Source: Anaerolineae bacterium (GTDB lineage: Bacteria; Chloroflexota; Anaerolineae; Anaerolineales; Villigracilaceae). Taken from it: a stretch of DNA of 64,000 nt. The translations under genes and the position numbers were made by a program. The notes under the pieces are model-generated. The model worked only from the letters and a program-made list of their open reading frames with translations. It was not told the origin of the DNA and made no database searches. Below, piece by piece: positions 39,624 to 48,711 of the stretch. Numbering within the stretch: position 1 is the stretch's first letter; each line of letters starts with the position of its first letter. The DNA lies in contig JABGOQ010000085.1 in the NCBI GenBank assembly GCA_018645405.1, forward strand, positions 1 to 64,000. The letters run 5' to 3'.

Positions 39624-41348
39624 ATGCTTAAAGAACTTCGTATTCAAAACTTCGCAATTATTAACCAGCTCGAATTAAATTTTGGCAAAGGTCTCGTCAT
39701 TCTCACAGGCGAAACTGGCGCAGGAAAATCCATCATCCTTGACGCTGTCGAAATTCTCATTGGCGGGCGTGCCGATACCAGCATGGTACGTGCCGAATCG
39801 CATCAGGCCCTCGTTGAAGGCACTTTTCACCTCGCAGGAGATGAACGTACTGCAATCCTCGAGATACTTAAATCTGAAGACTTGCTTGATGATGAAGATT
39901 ATCTCACCCTCAGCCGCGAAATTAAACCAGAGGGACGCAGCGTTGCCCGCGTTAACGGGCGGACGGTGAATGTTGGGATTCTCAAATCGCTTGGTGCCTA
40001 TTTGATAGATATTCACGGGCAATCCGGGCATCTATCTCTGCTCGATACGCACGCGCATTTGGGCTTGCTCGACCGCTATTCAAATGCAGATTCGGCCCTA
40101 AGCACCTACCGCACGACATATAAAAAACTCACCACCCTCCGCACTGAACTGAATAAATTACGTCGTCTGCAAGAAGATGCCAAAAGCCGCATAGAACTGC
40201 TCACCTATCAGGCAGAAGAAATTGAAGCGGTCAATCCCCTCCCCAACGAAGATGAGACTCTCAAAGAAGAGCGCGACAGACTCGCCAATGCTGAGGCTCT
40301 CGCCCTTCATGCTCAAGAGTCTCTTGCTATCCTTGACGAGGGGAATCCTGAAGCCCCCCCAGTGACAGATGCTTTTGGGGAGGCGATAACGCACCTCTCT
40401 GCTCTCACGAAAATAGACGCCGCGCAAGCTGAAATCCACGAGCGTGCCGCACTCATCCTTGAAAATCTCGGCGATCTCTCACGTGATTTGCGCACCTATC
40501 TTGAAAAAGTCGAATTTAATCCCTCCCGACTTGAAGAGGTTGAAGAGCGTCTTGATCTATTGCAAAGTTTAAAACGAAAATACGGTGGCTCCATTGAAGC
40601 TGTGATCGCCTTTGGCGCAGACGCCAGCCGTGAGTTGGAGAATATCAGCACAGCTTCTGAACGAAAAGATGAGCTTGAGAAAGCGGAAAAGATTTTGCTC
40701 AAAGAGTTAGCAAAGCAAGGGAAAAAACTCTCCGATTTGCGAAAAGCTGCCTCGCAAAAAATGAGCAAGGGTATCGTTGCCGAATTGGCAGATCTACGTA
40801 TGGAAAAAGCGAAATTTGCCGTTGATTTCACAACCCTGCCTGATGAAGAGGGCTTGCCGCTCAATGGAGAACGGATTGCCTTCAGCGAAAATGGCTTTGA
40901 CCAAGTGGAGTTTTTGCTCGCACCAAATATAGGCGAAGGGTTGAAACCGCTTGTCAAAGTTGCCTCTGGTGGTGAAACCTCGCGAATGATGCTTGCTCTT
41001 AAAAATATTCTTGCCCGCGCTGATGAAGTCCCCACGTTAATTTTTGATGAAATTGATCAAGGCATCGGCGGCCGAATCGGAATGGTCGTTGGTGAAAAAC
41101 TTTGGCAATTAGGACGACAGCATCAAGTCTTTTGTGTAACTCATTTACCTCAATTGGCAGCTTTTGGCGATCAACATTTGAAAGTAGAGAAATTGCTTCA
41201 TGACGGGCGCACACTGACTCGTGTTGAGACTCTGGAAAAAGACGCTCGTTTGCTTGAACTGGCGCAAATGCTCGGCGATGTGGGCGAAGGGACCTTGCGT
41301 TCTGCCCACGAGATTTTACAGGCTGCACAGGAGATTACGGCAACATAG
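39624..41348 (+). CDS. recN: DNA repair protein RecN
   Basis: SMC-like ATPase acting in double-strand-break repair by homologous recombination. It shows Walker A GETGAGKS (29-36), a central coiled coil (residues about 150-370) and the C-terminal VASGGETSRMMLALKN signature and LIFDEIDQGIGG Walker B. At 574 residues it has the usual RecN length. It is 2 bp downstream of the B-box membrane protein. Its promoter is not apparent in the sequence between. Confidence 0.94.
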   Translation: MLKELRIQNFAIINQLELNFGKGLVILTGETGAGKSIILDAVEILIGGRADTSMVRAESHQALVEGTFHLAGDERTAILEILKSEDLLDDEDYLTLSREIKPEGRSVARVNGRTVNVGILKSLGAYLIDIHGQSGHLSLLDTHAHLGLLDRYSNADSALSTYRTTYKKLTTLRTELNKLRRLQEDAKSRIELLTYQAEEIEAVNPLPNEDETLKEERDRLANAEALALHAQESLAILDEGNPEAPPVTDAFGEAITHLSALTKIDAAQAEIHERAALILENLGDLSRDLRTYLEKVEFNPSRLEEVEERLDLLQSLKRKYGGSIEAVIAFGADASRELENISTASERKDELEKAEKILLKELAKQGKKLSDLRKAASQKMSKGIVAELADLRMEKAKFAVDFTTLPDEEGLPLNGERIAFSENGFDQVEFLLAPNIGEGLKPLVKVASGGETSRMMLALKNILARADEVPTLIFDEIDQGIGGRIGMVVGEKLWQLGRQHQVFCVTHLPQLAAFGDQHLKVEKLLHDGRTLTRVETLEKDARLLELAQMLGDVGEGTLRSAHEILQAAQEITAT

Positions 41349-41429
41349 ATAGGATTTCAATTTTATGTGGAGAGATATAATGATCTAAGGGATTTACGCC
41401 CCTCTTTATTACCCTAGAGTGAGAAAAAG

Positions 41430-44400
41430 ATGCTAGATATTCGTTTACTTGGCCCGCCCCTTGTATATCTGAACGGTGAACTAATTACCGTTCGGAGACG
41501 TGCAACGCGGGCTTTGCTTTTTTATCTGGCAGCACACGGTAAACCGATTGGACGAGAGCAATTAGCAGAACTTTTCTGGCCAGAAAAAACTGATGAAAAA
41601 CAGCGTCGTCAATTACGAGATCTGTTAAATAAATTACGTCGAATTCTGCCTGATAGTGAATTTGTACAAACTCACCAAGATACGATTTCATTAGATTTTG
41701 AGCAAGTATCTGTTGATCTACGAGAATATGAAGATTTGATCTTGAAGGCTGGTAATTTGCCCAGAATTTGGCAAGAAGACCGCCCTTTACCTGTTCATAT
41801 TTATCAACAACTTACCAAAGCTGTTGAACTTTGGCACGGGTCTGTATTTCATAATGCAGATATGTCAGTTTCGTATAGGCTGGAAGAATGGTGGACACAA
41901 ACAACCCAAAATTTAGAGCAAGGTTATATTTCTGTTCTGAAGAGCCTTATCAGGCATGAAAATATTGTCAGTGCAGATGAGAAAGCACTTCAATTATTAC
42001 GAACGGCTCTTGAAATTGATGGGTTTGACGAAGAACTACATTATGAGTTACTGATCTGTTTGCTGAAAATAGGTCAGCCTGAAAAAGTTCAACAGCATTA
42101 TATTGGCGTAAAGACATTATTTGACAAAAAGCTGGGGGTGCCGCTTTCAGAGAGAATCCGTTCATTGGAACCGGTAATTTTTCAAAAAACGGAAGCAAGC
42201 CCCTCACACGTACGTCCCGCATGGTCTATCAAATCCAGTTTAGAAGCACCCTTTGTTGGTCAGCAGGACTCTATCCAAATTCTAAAAGACTCTTACCTTA
42301 AAGGTAATGCTGCATTAATTCTGGGGGAGGCTGGGGCAGGGAAAACCCGTCTTGTTAAAGAATTTTATCAATCTCTGGAAGTTTCTCCACGTCTATTAGT
42401 TTTATCTTGCAATCCCACAGATGAAAACCTCCCTTATCGACCTTGGGCAGATATGCTTCGTCGTGAGATTAGCGAAGAAACTTGGGAAGAGCTACCAGAT
42501 ATGTGGCTCGAGCCTTTAGCAATGCTCCTGCCCAAACTACGCAAGGGGAAAGGTGATCTGACAGAAGAGCTGGAAACGCCATACGCAAATTCATTTATTT
42601 TCGAGGCAATTAAAAATCTTCTCTCGTTAATATCGAAAGAAACACCTTGCATTCTTTTTGTGGATGATGCACATTGGGCAGATGAGGCGACCTTATCTTT
42701 ACTGACATTTTTAGTAGAACAATCTGTCTTTTTAAGCCAAACTTTGAGCCTAATTATTACAGCTCGCATAGAAGAGAAAAACTCTGGGATAGATCAGCTT
42801 TTATTGGGCGCAATAAGAAATCGTATAGAGCTTATCGAAATGCTTCGATTGAATACAGAAGATATTTCAGATTTAGCCTTTTATCTTTTTGAAGAAAAAC
42901 TGTCACCAGAAATTGCTACCCGTTTTTTGCGTGATACAGGTGGAAATCCTTTCTTTGTATTGGAGATGTTGTCAGCGTACAGAGAATCATCAGAAAAAGG
43001 AAGGGTTGATTTTCATCTACCTATCCCTGCCAGTATGAAAGCATTGATCGAGATGAGAGTCAAAAAACTCTCTCCCCTTGCACGAGAAGTTCTAATACTT
43101 GCCGCAATACAAGGAAGCCCTTTTGACTTTTCTCTTTTGGAGAAAGCGGCCGCTCTATCTTTAGAGTTAATGGCGCATATTATTGAAGAATTGGAAGAAG
43201 CTCAACTCATTCAGAAAACGAGCGACAAAAACGATCTCGAGTTTAGATTTGTGCATGAGAAAATTCGTGAAATATTAATTGCTTCTCTGCCTATTATCAA
43301 AAGTCGTTTATTGCATAAAAAAGTAGCCAGAGCATTAGAAGAAATTGGCAAAAAAGGCCAAGATACACAGGCTGCCATTTTGGCAGAACTCTATGAACAG
43401 GCGGGCGAATTCTCTCTCGCCTTTGATCTGTGGGTACAGGCGGGTAAAGATGCTTATTATCTTCTCTCTATCAAAGATGCAACTACCGCCTATAAACGTG
43501 CAGAAGCCTTAATCAACACAAGATCCCTGCAAGATAAACAAATCTACGATCTTTATGCAAGCTGGCAGATTATGCTCTTCCAAAATGACGATGCAAATGC
43601 GCTGGAAGAAATTATGCAAGCCTTCTTCTCTATAGGAAAAGAGCGCACCAGCAAGTTGCTCATCGGTGCTGCACTGGATGGTATGAGCGACGTTCATATG
43701 GTCCGAAATGAGTTCGAAGAGGGTTTAGCACGCGTTGACGAAGCATTGCCTTATCTCAAAGGAGAACTTACTGTTGCAGAGATGAATGCAGAAATACATC
43801 GTGGTGTATTTCTGTATATGCGCAGCCAATTTCAAGAATCGCAAGAGCCTATTCGAAAGGCCTTGCACCTGGGGGAAAACGCTCAAGATTTAGATATATT
43901 AGCAGCTTCAGGACATGCTAATTATCAAATGGCAGTTATCTGGATAGGAACGGGCTGGCCCGCAAAAGGCATTGAATCCGGGATGCGTTCTTTACGCGAA
44001 CTAACCCTTTCAAGAGCCATAAATGGCCCTGTTATTGCCCATAGTATTATGGGCTTGGGGCATTATTTCCTTGCTAATTATGAAAAAGGTAAGGAGCATT
44101 CCCTTAAAGCTGTTCGTTTAGCTAAACAAGTAGATAGTTGGCGCATGTTGGGATATGGCTATTCCTATGCAGGAATGAATGAAACCGAGCTCGCCTCCTT
44201 TGGCACAGCGTGGGAATATGCCCATAAAGCGATTGAAATTGGTGAAAATCATGGTCATACTGAAATAGTTTCCATGGGCTATAAAGTGCTGGGAGATATA
44301 AATACTCGTCTGGGTGCACTCCCCAAAGCAGCAACTTTCTATAAATTTGGTGTTGATGCGGATGAAGGAAGTTTTGCCAAGCTGGAGAATCTCGCGCGTC

Positions 44401-44924
44401 TCGGCGTGACCCTAAGCTTGCTCGGTGACCCTAAAGGTGATGCCCTGCTTCAGCAAGCGTACGCGTATTCACAAGCAGCTGGGCTAGACACCATTCTCCT
44501 AAATGCAAAAGCATTGGAGCTAAGTGTCTTTCTCTCTCAGAACAATCTGACTGCCTTTGAAGAAAATCTCCCCAAAGTCAGACAAACCCTTATAGAACAT
44601 TCTCACCCAGACTCTTTCGTGTGGACAGACTATCTTCAAGCTCTCTCCCTCTTCAGACACGGCAAAACGGAGCAGGCATTAAAAGAAATCGAAGACTTAC
44701 TCCTGGCTTTCAATAAGACTCCCTTCTTCTGGATCAAATTACGCGCGCTGAAACTCCATGGTCAGATGCTCCATGCATTAGGGCGTGAAACAAATAGCCC
44801 TAGTGCCCAGCTCGAAGAAATGCTCCAAAAAGTTGAGAGCAATCTGGGAAACGCTCCACTCGAAGAGGAATGGCAAAATTTCAGAAAGAAAATGCGTGCC
44901 TTCAAATATAAACAGGAAAAATAA
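41430..44924 (+). CDS. Large SARP/BTAD-AAA-TPR transcriptional regulator
   Basis: A 1164-residue signalling ATPase regulator like AfsR/SARP or LAL-type proteins. The order is an N-terminal winged-helix domain (1-90, LDIRLLGPPLVYLNGELI and REQLAELFWPE), a bacterial transcriptional activator domain with TPRs (95-250), an AAA/STAND ATPase (Walker A LGEAGAGKTRLV near 297, Walker B ILFVDDAHWADEATL near 415) and a long TPR-rich C-terminus to the end. Targets are unknown; these proteins usually integrate a signal with DNA binding. Codon content is more AT-rich than its neighbours. The next gene overlaps its stop as TAATG. Confidence 0.9.
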   Translation: MLDIRLLGPPLVYLNGELITVRRRATRALLFYLAAHGKPIGREQLAELFWPEKTDEKQRRQLRDLLNKLRRILPDSEFVQTHQDTISLDFEQVSVDLREYEDLILKAGNLPRIWQEDRPLPVHIYQQLTKAVELWHGSVFHNADMSVSYRLEEWWTQTTQNLEQGYISVLKSLIRHENIVSADEKALQLLRTALEIDGFDEELHYELLICLLKIGQPEKVQQHYIGVKTLFDKKLGVPLSERIRSLEPVIFQKTEASPSHVRPAWSIKSSLEAPFVGQQDSIQILKDSYLKGNAALILGEAGAGKTRLVKEFYQSLEVSPRLLVLSCNPTDENLPYRPWADMLRREISEETWEELPDMWLEPLAMLLPKLRKGKGDLTEELETPYANSFIFEAIKNLLSLISKETPCILFVDDAHWADEATLSLLTFLVEQSVFLSQTLSLIITARIEEKNSGIDQLLLGAIRNRIELIEMLRLNTEDISDLAFYLFEEKLSPEIATRFLRDTGGNPFFVLEMLSAYRESSEKGRVDFHLPIPASMKALIEMRVKKLSPLAREVLILAAIQGSPFDFSLLEKAAALSLELMAHIIEELEEAQLIQKTSDKNDLEFRFVHEKIREILIASLPIIKSRLLHKKVARALEEIGKKGQDTQAAILAELYEQAGEFSLAFDLWVQAGKDAYYLLSIKDATTAYKRAEALINTRSLQDKQIYDLYASWQIMLFQNDDANALEEIMQAFFSIGKERTSKLLIGAALDGMSDVHMVRNEFEEGLARVDEALPYLKGELTVAEMNAEIHRGVFLYMRSQFQESQEPIRKALHLGENAQDLDILAASGHANYQMAVIWIGTGWPAKGIESGMRSLRELTLSRAINGPVIAHSIMGLGHYFLANYEKGKEHSLKAVRLAKQVDSWRMLGYGYSYAGMNETELASFGTAWEYAHKAIEIGENHGHTEIVSMGYKVLGDINTRLGALPKAATFYKFGVDADEGSFAKLENLARLGVTLSLLGDPKGDALLQQAYAYSQAAGLDTILLNAKALELSVFLSQNNLTAFEENLPKVRQTLIEHSHPDSFVWTDYLQALSLFRHGKTEQALKEIEDLLLAFNKTPFFWIKLRALKLHGQMLHALGRETNSPSAQLEEMLQKVESNLGNAPLEEEWQNFRKKMRAFKYKQEK

Positions 44925-45367
44925 TGATCACAATCCGCCCTTACAAAGAAAAAGATTGGAAAAGAATCTGCGCTATTCATGATGCCGCACGCCCCGATGA
45001 ACTACTCGGCTCCTGTGACCCAAGAGCTTTTGTGCCTATCGAAAAAGATGATGAAGTGGAAGAACTCAAAAAGAGCGATAAATTTGTCGCCGTGGATGAA
45101 GACGAAGTCGTTGGCTTCGTCGGTGTGGACGGGACATACCTCGCGTGGCTCTATGTTAACCCCGACTATTATCATCAAGGCATTGGGCGTCGTTTGCTTC
45201 AAAATGGAATCGAAACCATCGGCTCTGGCGCATGGACTATCGTCCTGGACGGCAATAAAAATGCGATCTCTCTCTACAAAAGCGAAGGCTTTATCGAAGC
45301 ACGTCGCTTTAAAAGTGATAACGCGGGCTATCCCTGCACCTGTTTGCGATTAGAACGGAAAGATTAA
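44924..45367 (+). CDS. GNAT-family N-acetyltransferase
   Basis: A 147-residue acetyltransferase with LAWLYVNPDYYHQGIGRRLL, where the acetyl-CoA loop QGIGRR lies, followed by VLDGNKNAISLYKSEGFIEA. Its ATG overlaps the stop of the BTAD/AAA regulator by one base, so it is translated by coupling. The substrate is unknown; a self-resistance or regulatory acetylation role is possible but unsupported. Confidence 0.85.
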   Translation: MITIRPYKEKDWKRICAIHDAARPDELLGSCDPRAFVPIEKDDEVEELKKSDKFVAVDEDEVVGFVGVDGTYLAWLYVNPDYYHQGIGRRLLQNGIETIGSGAWTIVLDGNKNAISLYKSEGFIEARRFKSDNAGYPCTCLRLERKD

Positions 45368-45486
45368 TTTTTTTCGAGCTCTGAAAAGATTGGCTTTCTA
45401 TATATTTCTGAGAATCCATCAAGCTAAAAGGGCACAAATCGAAATCAAAGCGAAGAACGTGAATATCCTGACGATTATGTTGGTGG

Positions 45487-45669
45487 ATGTTATTTTCTTT
45501 GGAGCAATATCCCCAAGAAAGACAACCCCGTATTATAGAAATGACAGCCCACGCGCTCGAAGGTGATCGTGAAAAACACCTTGCAAATGGCATGGATGAT
45601 TACGTCAGCAAACCGATCAGCATAAAGGCTCTCATTGCAGCTATAGAAAAAGCATACCCCATTTCCTGA
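45487..45669 (+). pseudogene. Remnant of a receiver domain (response regulator)
   Basis: This frame gives [17 protein letters not shown] followed by [16 protein letters not shown], which is the C-terminal half of a hybrid-kinase receiver domain (TAxAxxGDREKxLAxGMDDYxSKP). The N-terminal half with the phosphorylated Asp is missing; a broken LTIMLVDV remains in another frame at about 45466-45490. Deletion and frameshift explain it, so the gene is dead. The 45368-45750 spacer holds only this and the heptamer repeats at 45711. Confidence 0.65.
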
Positions 45670-45710
45670 TCTTTGCATGGTAAACTGACACTAAGATTTT
45701 AGAAACTTTC

Positions 45711-45743
45711 AACCTTGAACCTTCAACTTTAAACCCTAAACTT
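45711..45743. repeat. Heptamer AACCTTN repeat upstream of era
   Basis: AACCTTG-AACCTTC-AACTTTA-AACCCTA is a run of 7-base units ending 8 bp before the era ATG. It matches the string at 9751-9777 closely, and there is no ribosome site in its place. Confidence 0.55.
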
Positions 45744-45750
45744 ACCCCCT

Positions 45751-46674
45751 ATGGAAAATAACTTTCGCTCTGGCTTTGTCGCCGTTATCGGCCGCCCCAA
45801 TGTTGGTAAATCCACCCTCGTTAACGCGTTGCTTGGTCAAAAAATTGCCGCTGTTTCGCCTCGCCCACAGACCACACGCCGTGCGCAACTTGGCATCCTC
45901 ACCTCCGATGTAGCACAAATCATTTTTGTTGATACTCCCGGTTTGCATAACCCGCACCATAAATTGGGCAAAGCCCTCAACCTGAATGCGGAAGAAGCCC
46001 TCGATGGTGTGGATTTGATTCTCTGGCTGGTAGATGCCTCCGTTAATCCAACAGATGAAGACAAGATGATCGCCTCCCTTTTATTGGAAATTCCGCGTCG
46101 CCCGCCTCTTCTACTTGCTACCAATAAAACAGACAGGTTAACGCCCGAGGAAACAGAATCCCGTCAAAACGCCTACAGAGAGATTTTCCCCGCAGCAGAT
46201 CTGGTGCTCCCCCTCTCCGCCACACGTGGCGACGGGCGTGATGCGCTCATCGAAATAATTATCGAAAACCTTGAAGAACGCCCTCCCGATTTTCCTCCCG
46301 AGCAAGTCACTGACCTCTACGAACGTGATATTGCCGCAGAGTTGATTCGCGAAGCCTGTCTTATTTTCCTCCGCCACGAAATCCCGCACAGCATCGCCAT
46401 CCGCGTGGACGAGTTCACCGAGCGTGGAGATAAGGGTGCCTATATCGCCGCGACTGTCTTTGTTGAACGAGATTCGCAAAAAGGTATCGTTATTGGCGAA
46501 GGCGGGAGAACGCTTAAAAAAATTGGTTCCGCTGCCCGTAAAGAAATCGAGGCAATGAGCGGGCGCAAAATCTTCCTGCAATTACGCGTAAAAGTTCTCA
46601 AAGATTGGCGCAACAACGAAAACTACCTACGCCGTTTTGGATATAATCCACCGAAAGAAAAGAAAAAACGCTAG
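45751..46674 (+). CDS. era: GTPase Era
   Basis: Ribosome-associated GTPase that binds the 3' end of 16S rRNA and helps 30S assembly. The G1 motif is GRPNVGKS (14-21), G3 is DTPG, G4 is TNKTDR, and the C-terminal KH domain shows VIGEGGRTLKKIGSAARKEIE. It is full length at 307 residues. The heptamer repeats immediately upstream take the place of a ribosome site. YhhN follows with its own ribosome site (AGGAG). Confidence 0.94.
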   Translation: MENNFRSGFVAVIGRPNVGKSTLVNALLGQKIAAVSPRPQTTRRAQLGILTSDVAQIIFVDTPGLHNPHHKLGKALNLNAEEALDGVDLILWLVDASVNPTDEDKMIASLLLEIPRRPPLLLATNKTDRLTPEETESRQNAYREIFPAADLVLPLSATRGDGRDALIEIIIENLEERPPDFPPEQVTDLYERDIAAELIREACLIFLRHEIPHSIAIRVDEFTERGDKGAYIAATVFVERDSQKGIVIGEGGRTLKKIGSAARKEIEAMSGRKIFLQLRVKVLKDWRNNENYLRRFGYNPPKEKKKR

Positions 46675-46689
46675 GCCAGGAGAAAAATC

Positions 46690-47355
46690 ATGCAATTTAT
46701 TCTCATCCTCACCCTATTATCTGCCCTGCTAGATTGGTACGCTGTCTATAAAGGCTGGAAAAAACTGGAGTATTTTCTAAAACCGGTTACGATGGTTTTT
46801 CTCTTTATCTTTCTGCTTATATCTACGGGATTACAAGGCATTACTCTCTGGTTCGGGATTGGGATCATTCTTTCAATGGCGGGAGATATTTTCTTAATGC
46901 TCCCGAAAGAACAATTTATTGCTGGTTTAGTCGCTTTTTTACTGGCACATATTGCTTATATCATTGGCTTTAATCAAACTCTCCCCGCATTTAATATAGC
47001 AGCTTTAATTTGGGCTGTCTTATTGGGCATTATTGCTGCACAACTTTATAAACAAATTGCAACAGGCTTGGTCAAGCAAAGCAAAGAATCCTTATTAAAA
47101 CCTGTCCTTACCTATACAGCCGTTATCGCGATTATGTTACTCTCAGCACTGATAACCCTCTCTCGCCCTGAATGGAGTTCTGGCGCCGCGATCACTGTTA
47201 GCATTGGGGCTGCCCTCTTCATGCTCTCCGATGCGATCCTTGCCTGGAATAAATTTGTCCAGCCAATTAAGAACGGGCGAGTGATGAATATGGCGGCCTA
47301 TCATCTAGGGCAGATCATTTTGATTTATGGGGTTGTGATGCACGCAGGAAGCTAA
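46690..47355 (+). CDS. YhhN-family membrane protein (lysoplasmalogenase-like)
   Basis: A 221-residue integral membrane protein with eight predicted helices. The family features include PVTMVFLFIFLL near the start, MAGDIFLMLPKEQFIAGLVA (the GDxxLMLP motif) and MLSDAILAWNKF. Eukaryotic homologues (TMEM86) hydrolyse lysoplasmalogens, and that activity is only inferred for bacteria. A ribosome site CCAGGAG lies before the ATG. Whether this organism makes plasmalogens is unknown. Confidence 0.87.
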   Translation: MQFILILTLLSALLDWYAVYKGWKKLEYFLKPVTMVFLFIFLLISTGLQGITLWFGIGIILSMAGDIFLMLPKEQFIAGLVAFLLAHIAYIIGFNQTLPAFNIAALIWAVLLGIIAAQLYKQIATGLVKQSKESLLKPVLTYTAVIAIMLLSALITLSRPEWSSGAAITVSIGAALFMLSDAILAWNKFVQPIKNGRVMNMAAYHLGQIILIYGVVMHAGS

Positions 47356-47388
47356 TCGACGATTCAAATAAAGTGCGTACAAAAATAA

Positions 47389-47480
47389 GTCTTTGCGAGG
47401 AGCATGCACTTGCGACGCGGCAATCTCTATACTGAGAAGGAGATTGCTTCACCCCGAAATGCATCAGGGTTCGCAAAGAC
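47389..47480. repeat. GTCTTTGCGAGGAGC palindromic repeat
   Basis: GTCTTTGCGAGGAGC near the left and TTCGCAAAGAC at the right pair, with inner CAATCTC/GAGATTG arms. This is the type of dispersed element seen widely in bacteria (for example GTCATTGCGAGGAGC forms, from general knowledge). Confidence 0.65.
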
Positions 47481-47527
47481 GTGCTATTGTGCGAACTCTA
47501 AACAGTTTATTAATAAGACAAATTTAA

Positions 47528-47570
47528 GACTCGAAAGGTTTTATTAGGCACAATCGAACCCTTTCGGGTT
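47528..47570. repeat. Short family A derivative
   Basis: GACTCGAAAGGTT and AACCCTTTCGGGTT bound only 43 bp. The ends match family A but the core is mostly deleted. Confidence 0.6.
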
Positions 47571-47659
47571 TTCTGTTGTTTAAGATTTATACACACCTCA
47601 CAGTTAATTAGGTAGAACAAGACCCCATACATTTATAGGTAAATAGGAGATGTGTATTT

Positions 47660-47956
47660 ATGGATAACGAGGATAAATCAAATCTGCTCAATCTGCTCTT
47701 TGAGATTCCAAAAATTGGGGGCATTATTTCACTGATCATATTATTAGGGCCACTCGCCATCTTGGTCACATTTACTATCGATTATCTCGGTAATGCGAAC
47801 ATCTTGGTCTTTAGCATCGCCATGTTACTCTGGTTGAGATTTCTAGAAAACGCTGTGGGAATAAGAATGCTTCTCCCCATCCCTATCATTAATATCCCCT
47901 GGATATGGTTTACGTGGGCTGGAATTCTTCTGGGAGTAATTACTTTGTTTGAATAG
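47660..47956 (+). CDS. Small membrane protein of unknown function
   Basis: Unrecognised 98-residue protein with a polar 15-residue N-terminus followed by three hydrophobic helices (about 20-40, 46-62 and 72-93). The ATG is preceded by AGGAG with 12 bp spacing (TAGGAGATGTGTATTTATG), which is slightly long. It is a single-gene unit with a strong terminator downstream. Confidence 0.7.
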   Translation: MDNEDKSNLLNLLFEIPKIGGIISLIILLGPLAILVTFTIDYLGNANILVFSIAMLLWLRFLENAVGIRMLLPIPIINIPWIWFTWAGILLGVITLFE

Positions 47957-48025
47957 GCAATTTCTTTGGGAGAGAATCTTGCCTAAAGTGCGTAGCTCGG
48001 CACAGCCCTGTTCAGAGACAAAGCA

Positions 48026-48069
48026 AAAAAGTTGCCAAGAAAAACATAAGTTTTTCTTGGCAACTTTTT
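48026..48069. terminator. Strong terminator after the small membrane protein
   Basis: AAAAAGTTGCCAAGAAAAA pairs perfectly with TTTTTCTTGGCAACTTTTT (19 bp) over a CATAAG loop. It works in both orientations and separates the gene from msrA. Confidence 0.92.
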
Positions 48070-48086
48070 GTCAATAATCTCAGGTG

Positions 48087-48118
48087 ACAGTCACTTTAAA
48101 AGTGACTGTACTTTTTTC
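48087..48118. terminator. Second hairpin, next to the msrA stop
   Basis: ACAGTCACTTT pairs with AAAGTGACTGT and is followed on the + strand by ACTTTTTTC. On the minus strand it is the first hairpin after msrA. Confidence 0.6.
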
Positions 48119-48646
48119 TTATTTCAACTTGAACTCAAATTTCTTTCTAAATTTATCAACTTTTGGGGCAACCACCGCACGACAATAAGGTTGGTTGGCG
48201 TTATTAGCAAAATAATCTTGGTGATAATCTTCGGCGGGATAGTATTCTTCGAGCGGCACGACTTCTGTCACGATAGGATTTGCCCATTCTGAAGCTACTT
48301 CAGTGATGATTTTTTCAGCGGATTCTTTTTGCTCGGCTGAATGATAGAAGATGGCAGAGCGATATTGAGTCCCCACGTCCGCGCCTTGGCGGTTGAGAGT
48401 CGTGGGATCGTGGATCGTGAAGAAGATGCGCAGCAGATCGTCGAAGGAGATGATTTCAGGGTCAAAGCTAATTTGCACCACTTCAGCGTAACCTGTTGTC
48501 CCTGTACAAATAGCATCATAACTTGGATTTGGCATCTCTCCACCCGAATAACCAGATTCGACTTTAGTGACACCTTGTAGATCAAGGTAGACTGCTTCGA
48601 GACACCAGAAGCATCCACCAGCGAGGGTTGTGATTTCTTGGGGCAT
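48119..48646 (-). CDS. msrA: Peptide methionine sulfoxide reductase A
   Basis: Reduces methionine-S-sulfoxide in proteins using thioredoxin. The active site is GGCFWCLE with C12 as the nucleophile; VKVGYSGGEMPNPSYD-like and QYRSAIFYHSAEQKESAEKI complete the family pattern. It has cysteine rather than selenocysteine at the active site and no MsrB domain. At 175 residues it is a normal MsrA. It lies next to the clpC operon in the same direction, separated by a palindromic repeat, and fits the stress-response content of the segment. Confidence 0.94.
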   Translation of the reverse strand: MPQEITTLAGGCFWCLEAVYLDLQGVTKVESGYSGGEMPNPSYDAICTGTTGYAEVVQISFDPEIISFDDLLRIFFTIHDPTTLNRQGADVGTQYRSAIFYHSAEQKESAEKIITEVASEWANPIVTEVVPLEEYYPAEDYHQDYFANNANQPYCRAVVAPKVDKFRKKFEFKLK

Positions 48647-48665
48647 AAAGTTCTCCTTTAAAAAC

Positions 48666-48694
48666 GTAGGGGCGGGTCTGAGACCCGCCCCTAC
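48666..48694. repeat. 29-bp palindrome (GTAGGGGCGGGTCT), copy 1
   Basis: 14-bp arms GTAGGGGCGGGTCT / AGACCCGCCCCTAC around a central G. An identical 29-bp copy is at 58007-58035. It lies between clpC and msrA. Confidence 0.85.
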
Positions 48695-48711
48695 GGCAAG
48701 ATTTAACGATA

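Larger units (their letters stand above)
47356..47659. other. Intergenic region with repeats after the YhhN gene
   Basis: The 304-bp spacer holds the element at 47389-47480 and a short family A derivative at 47528-47570. No gene or promoter was seen except an AT-rich run before 47660. Confidence 0.7.
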
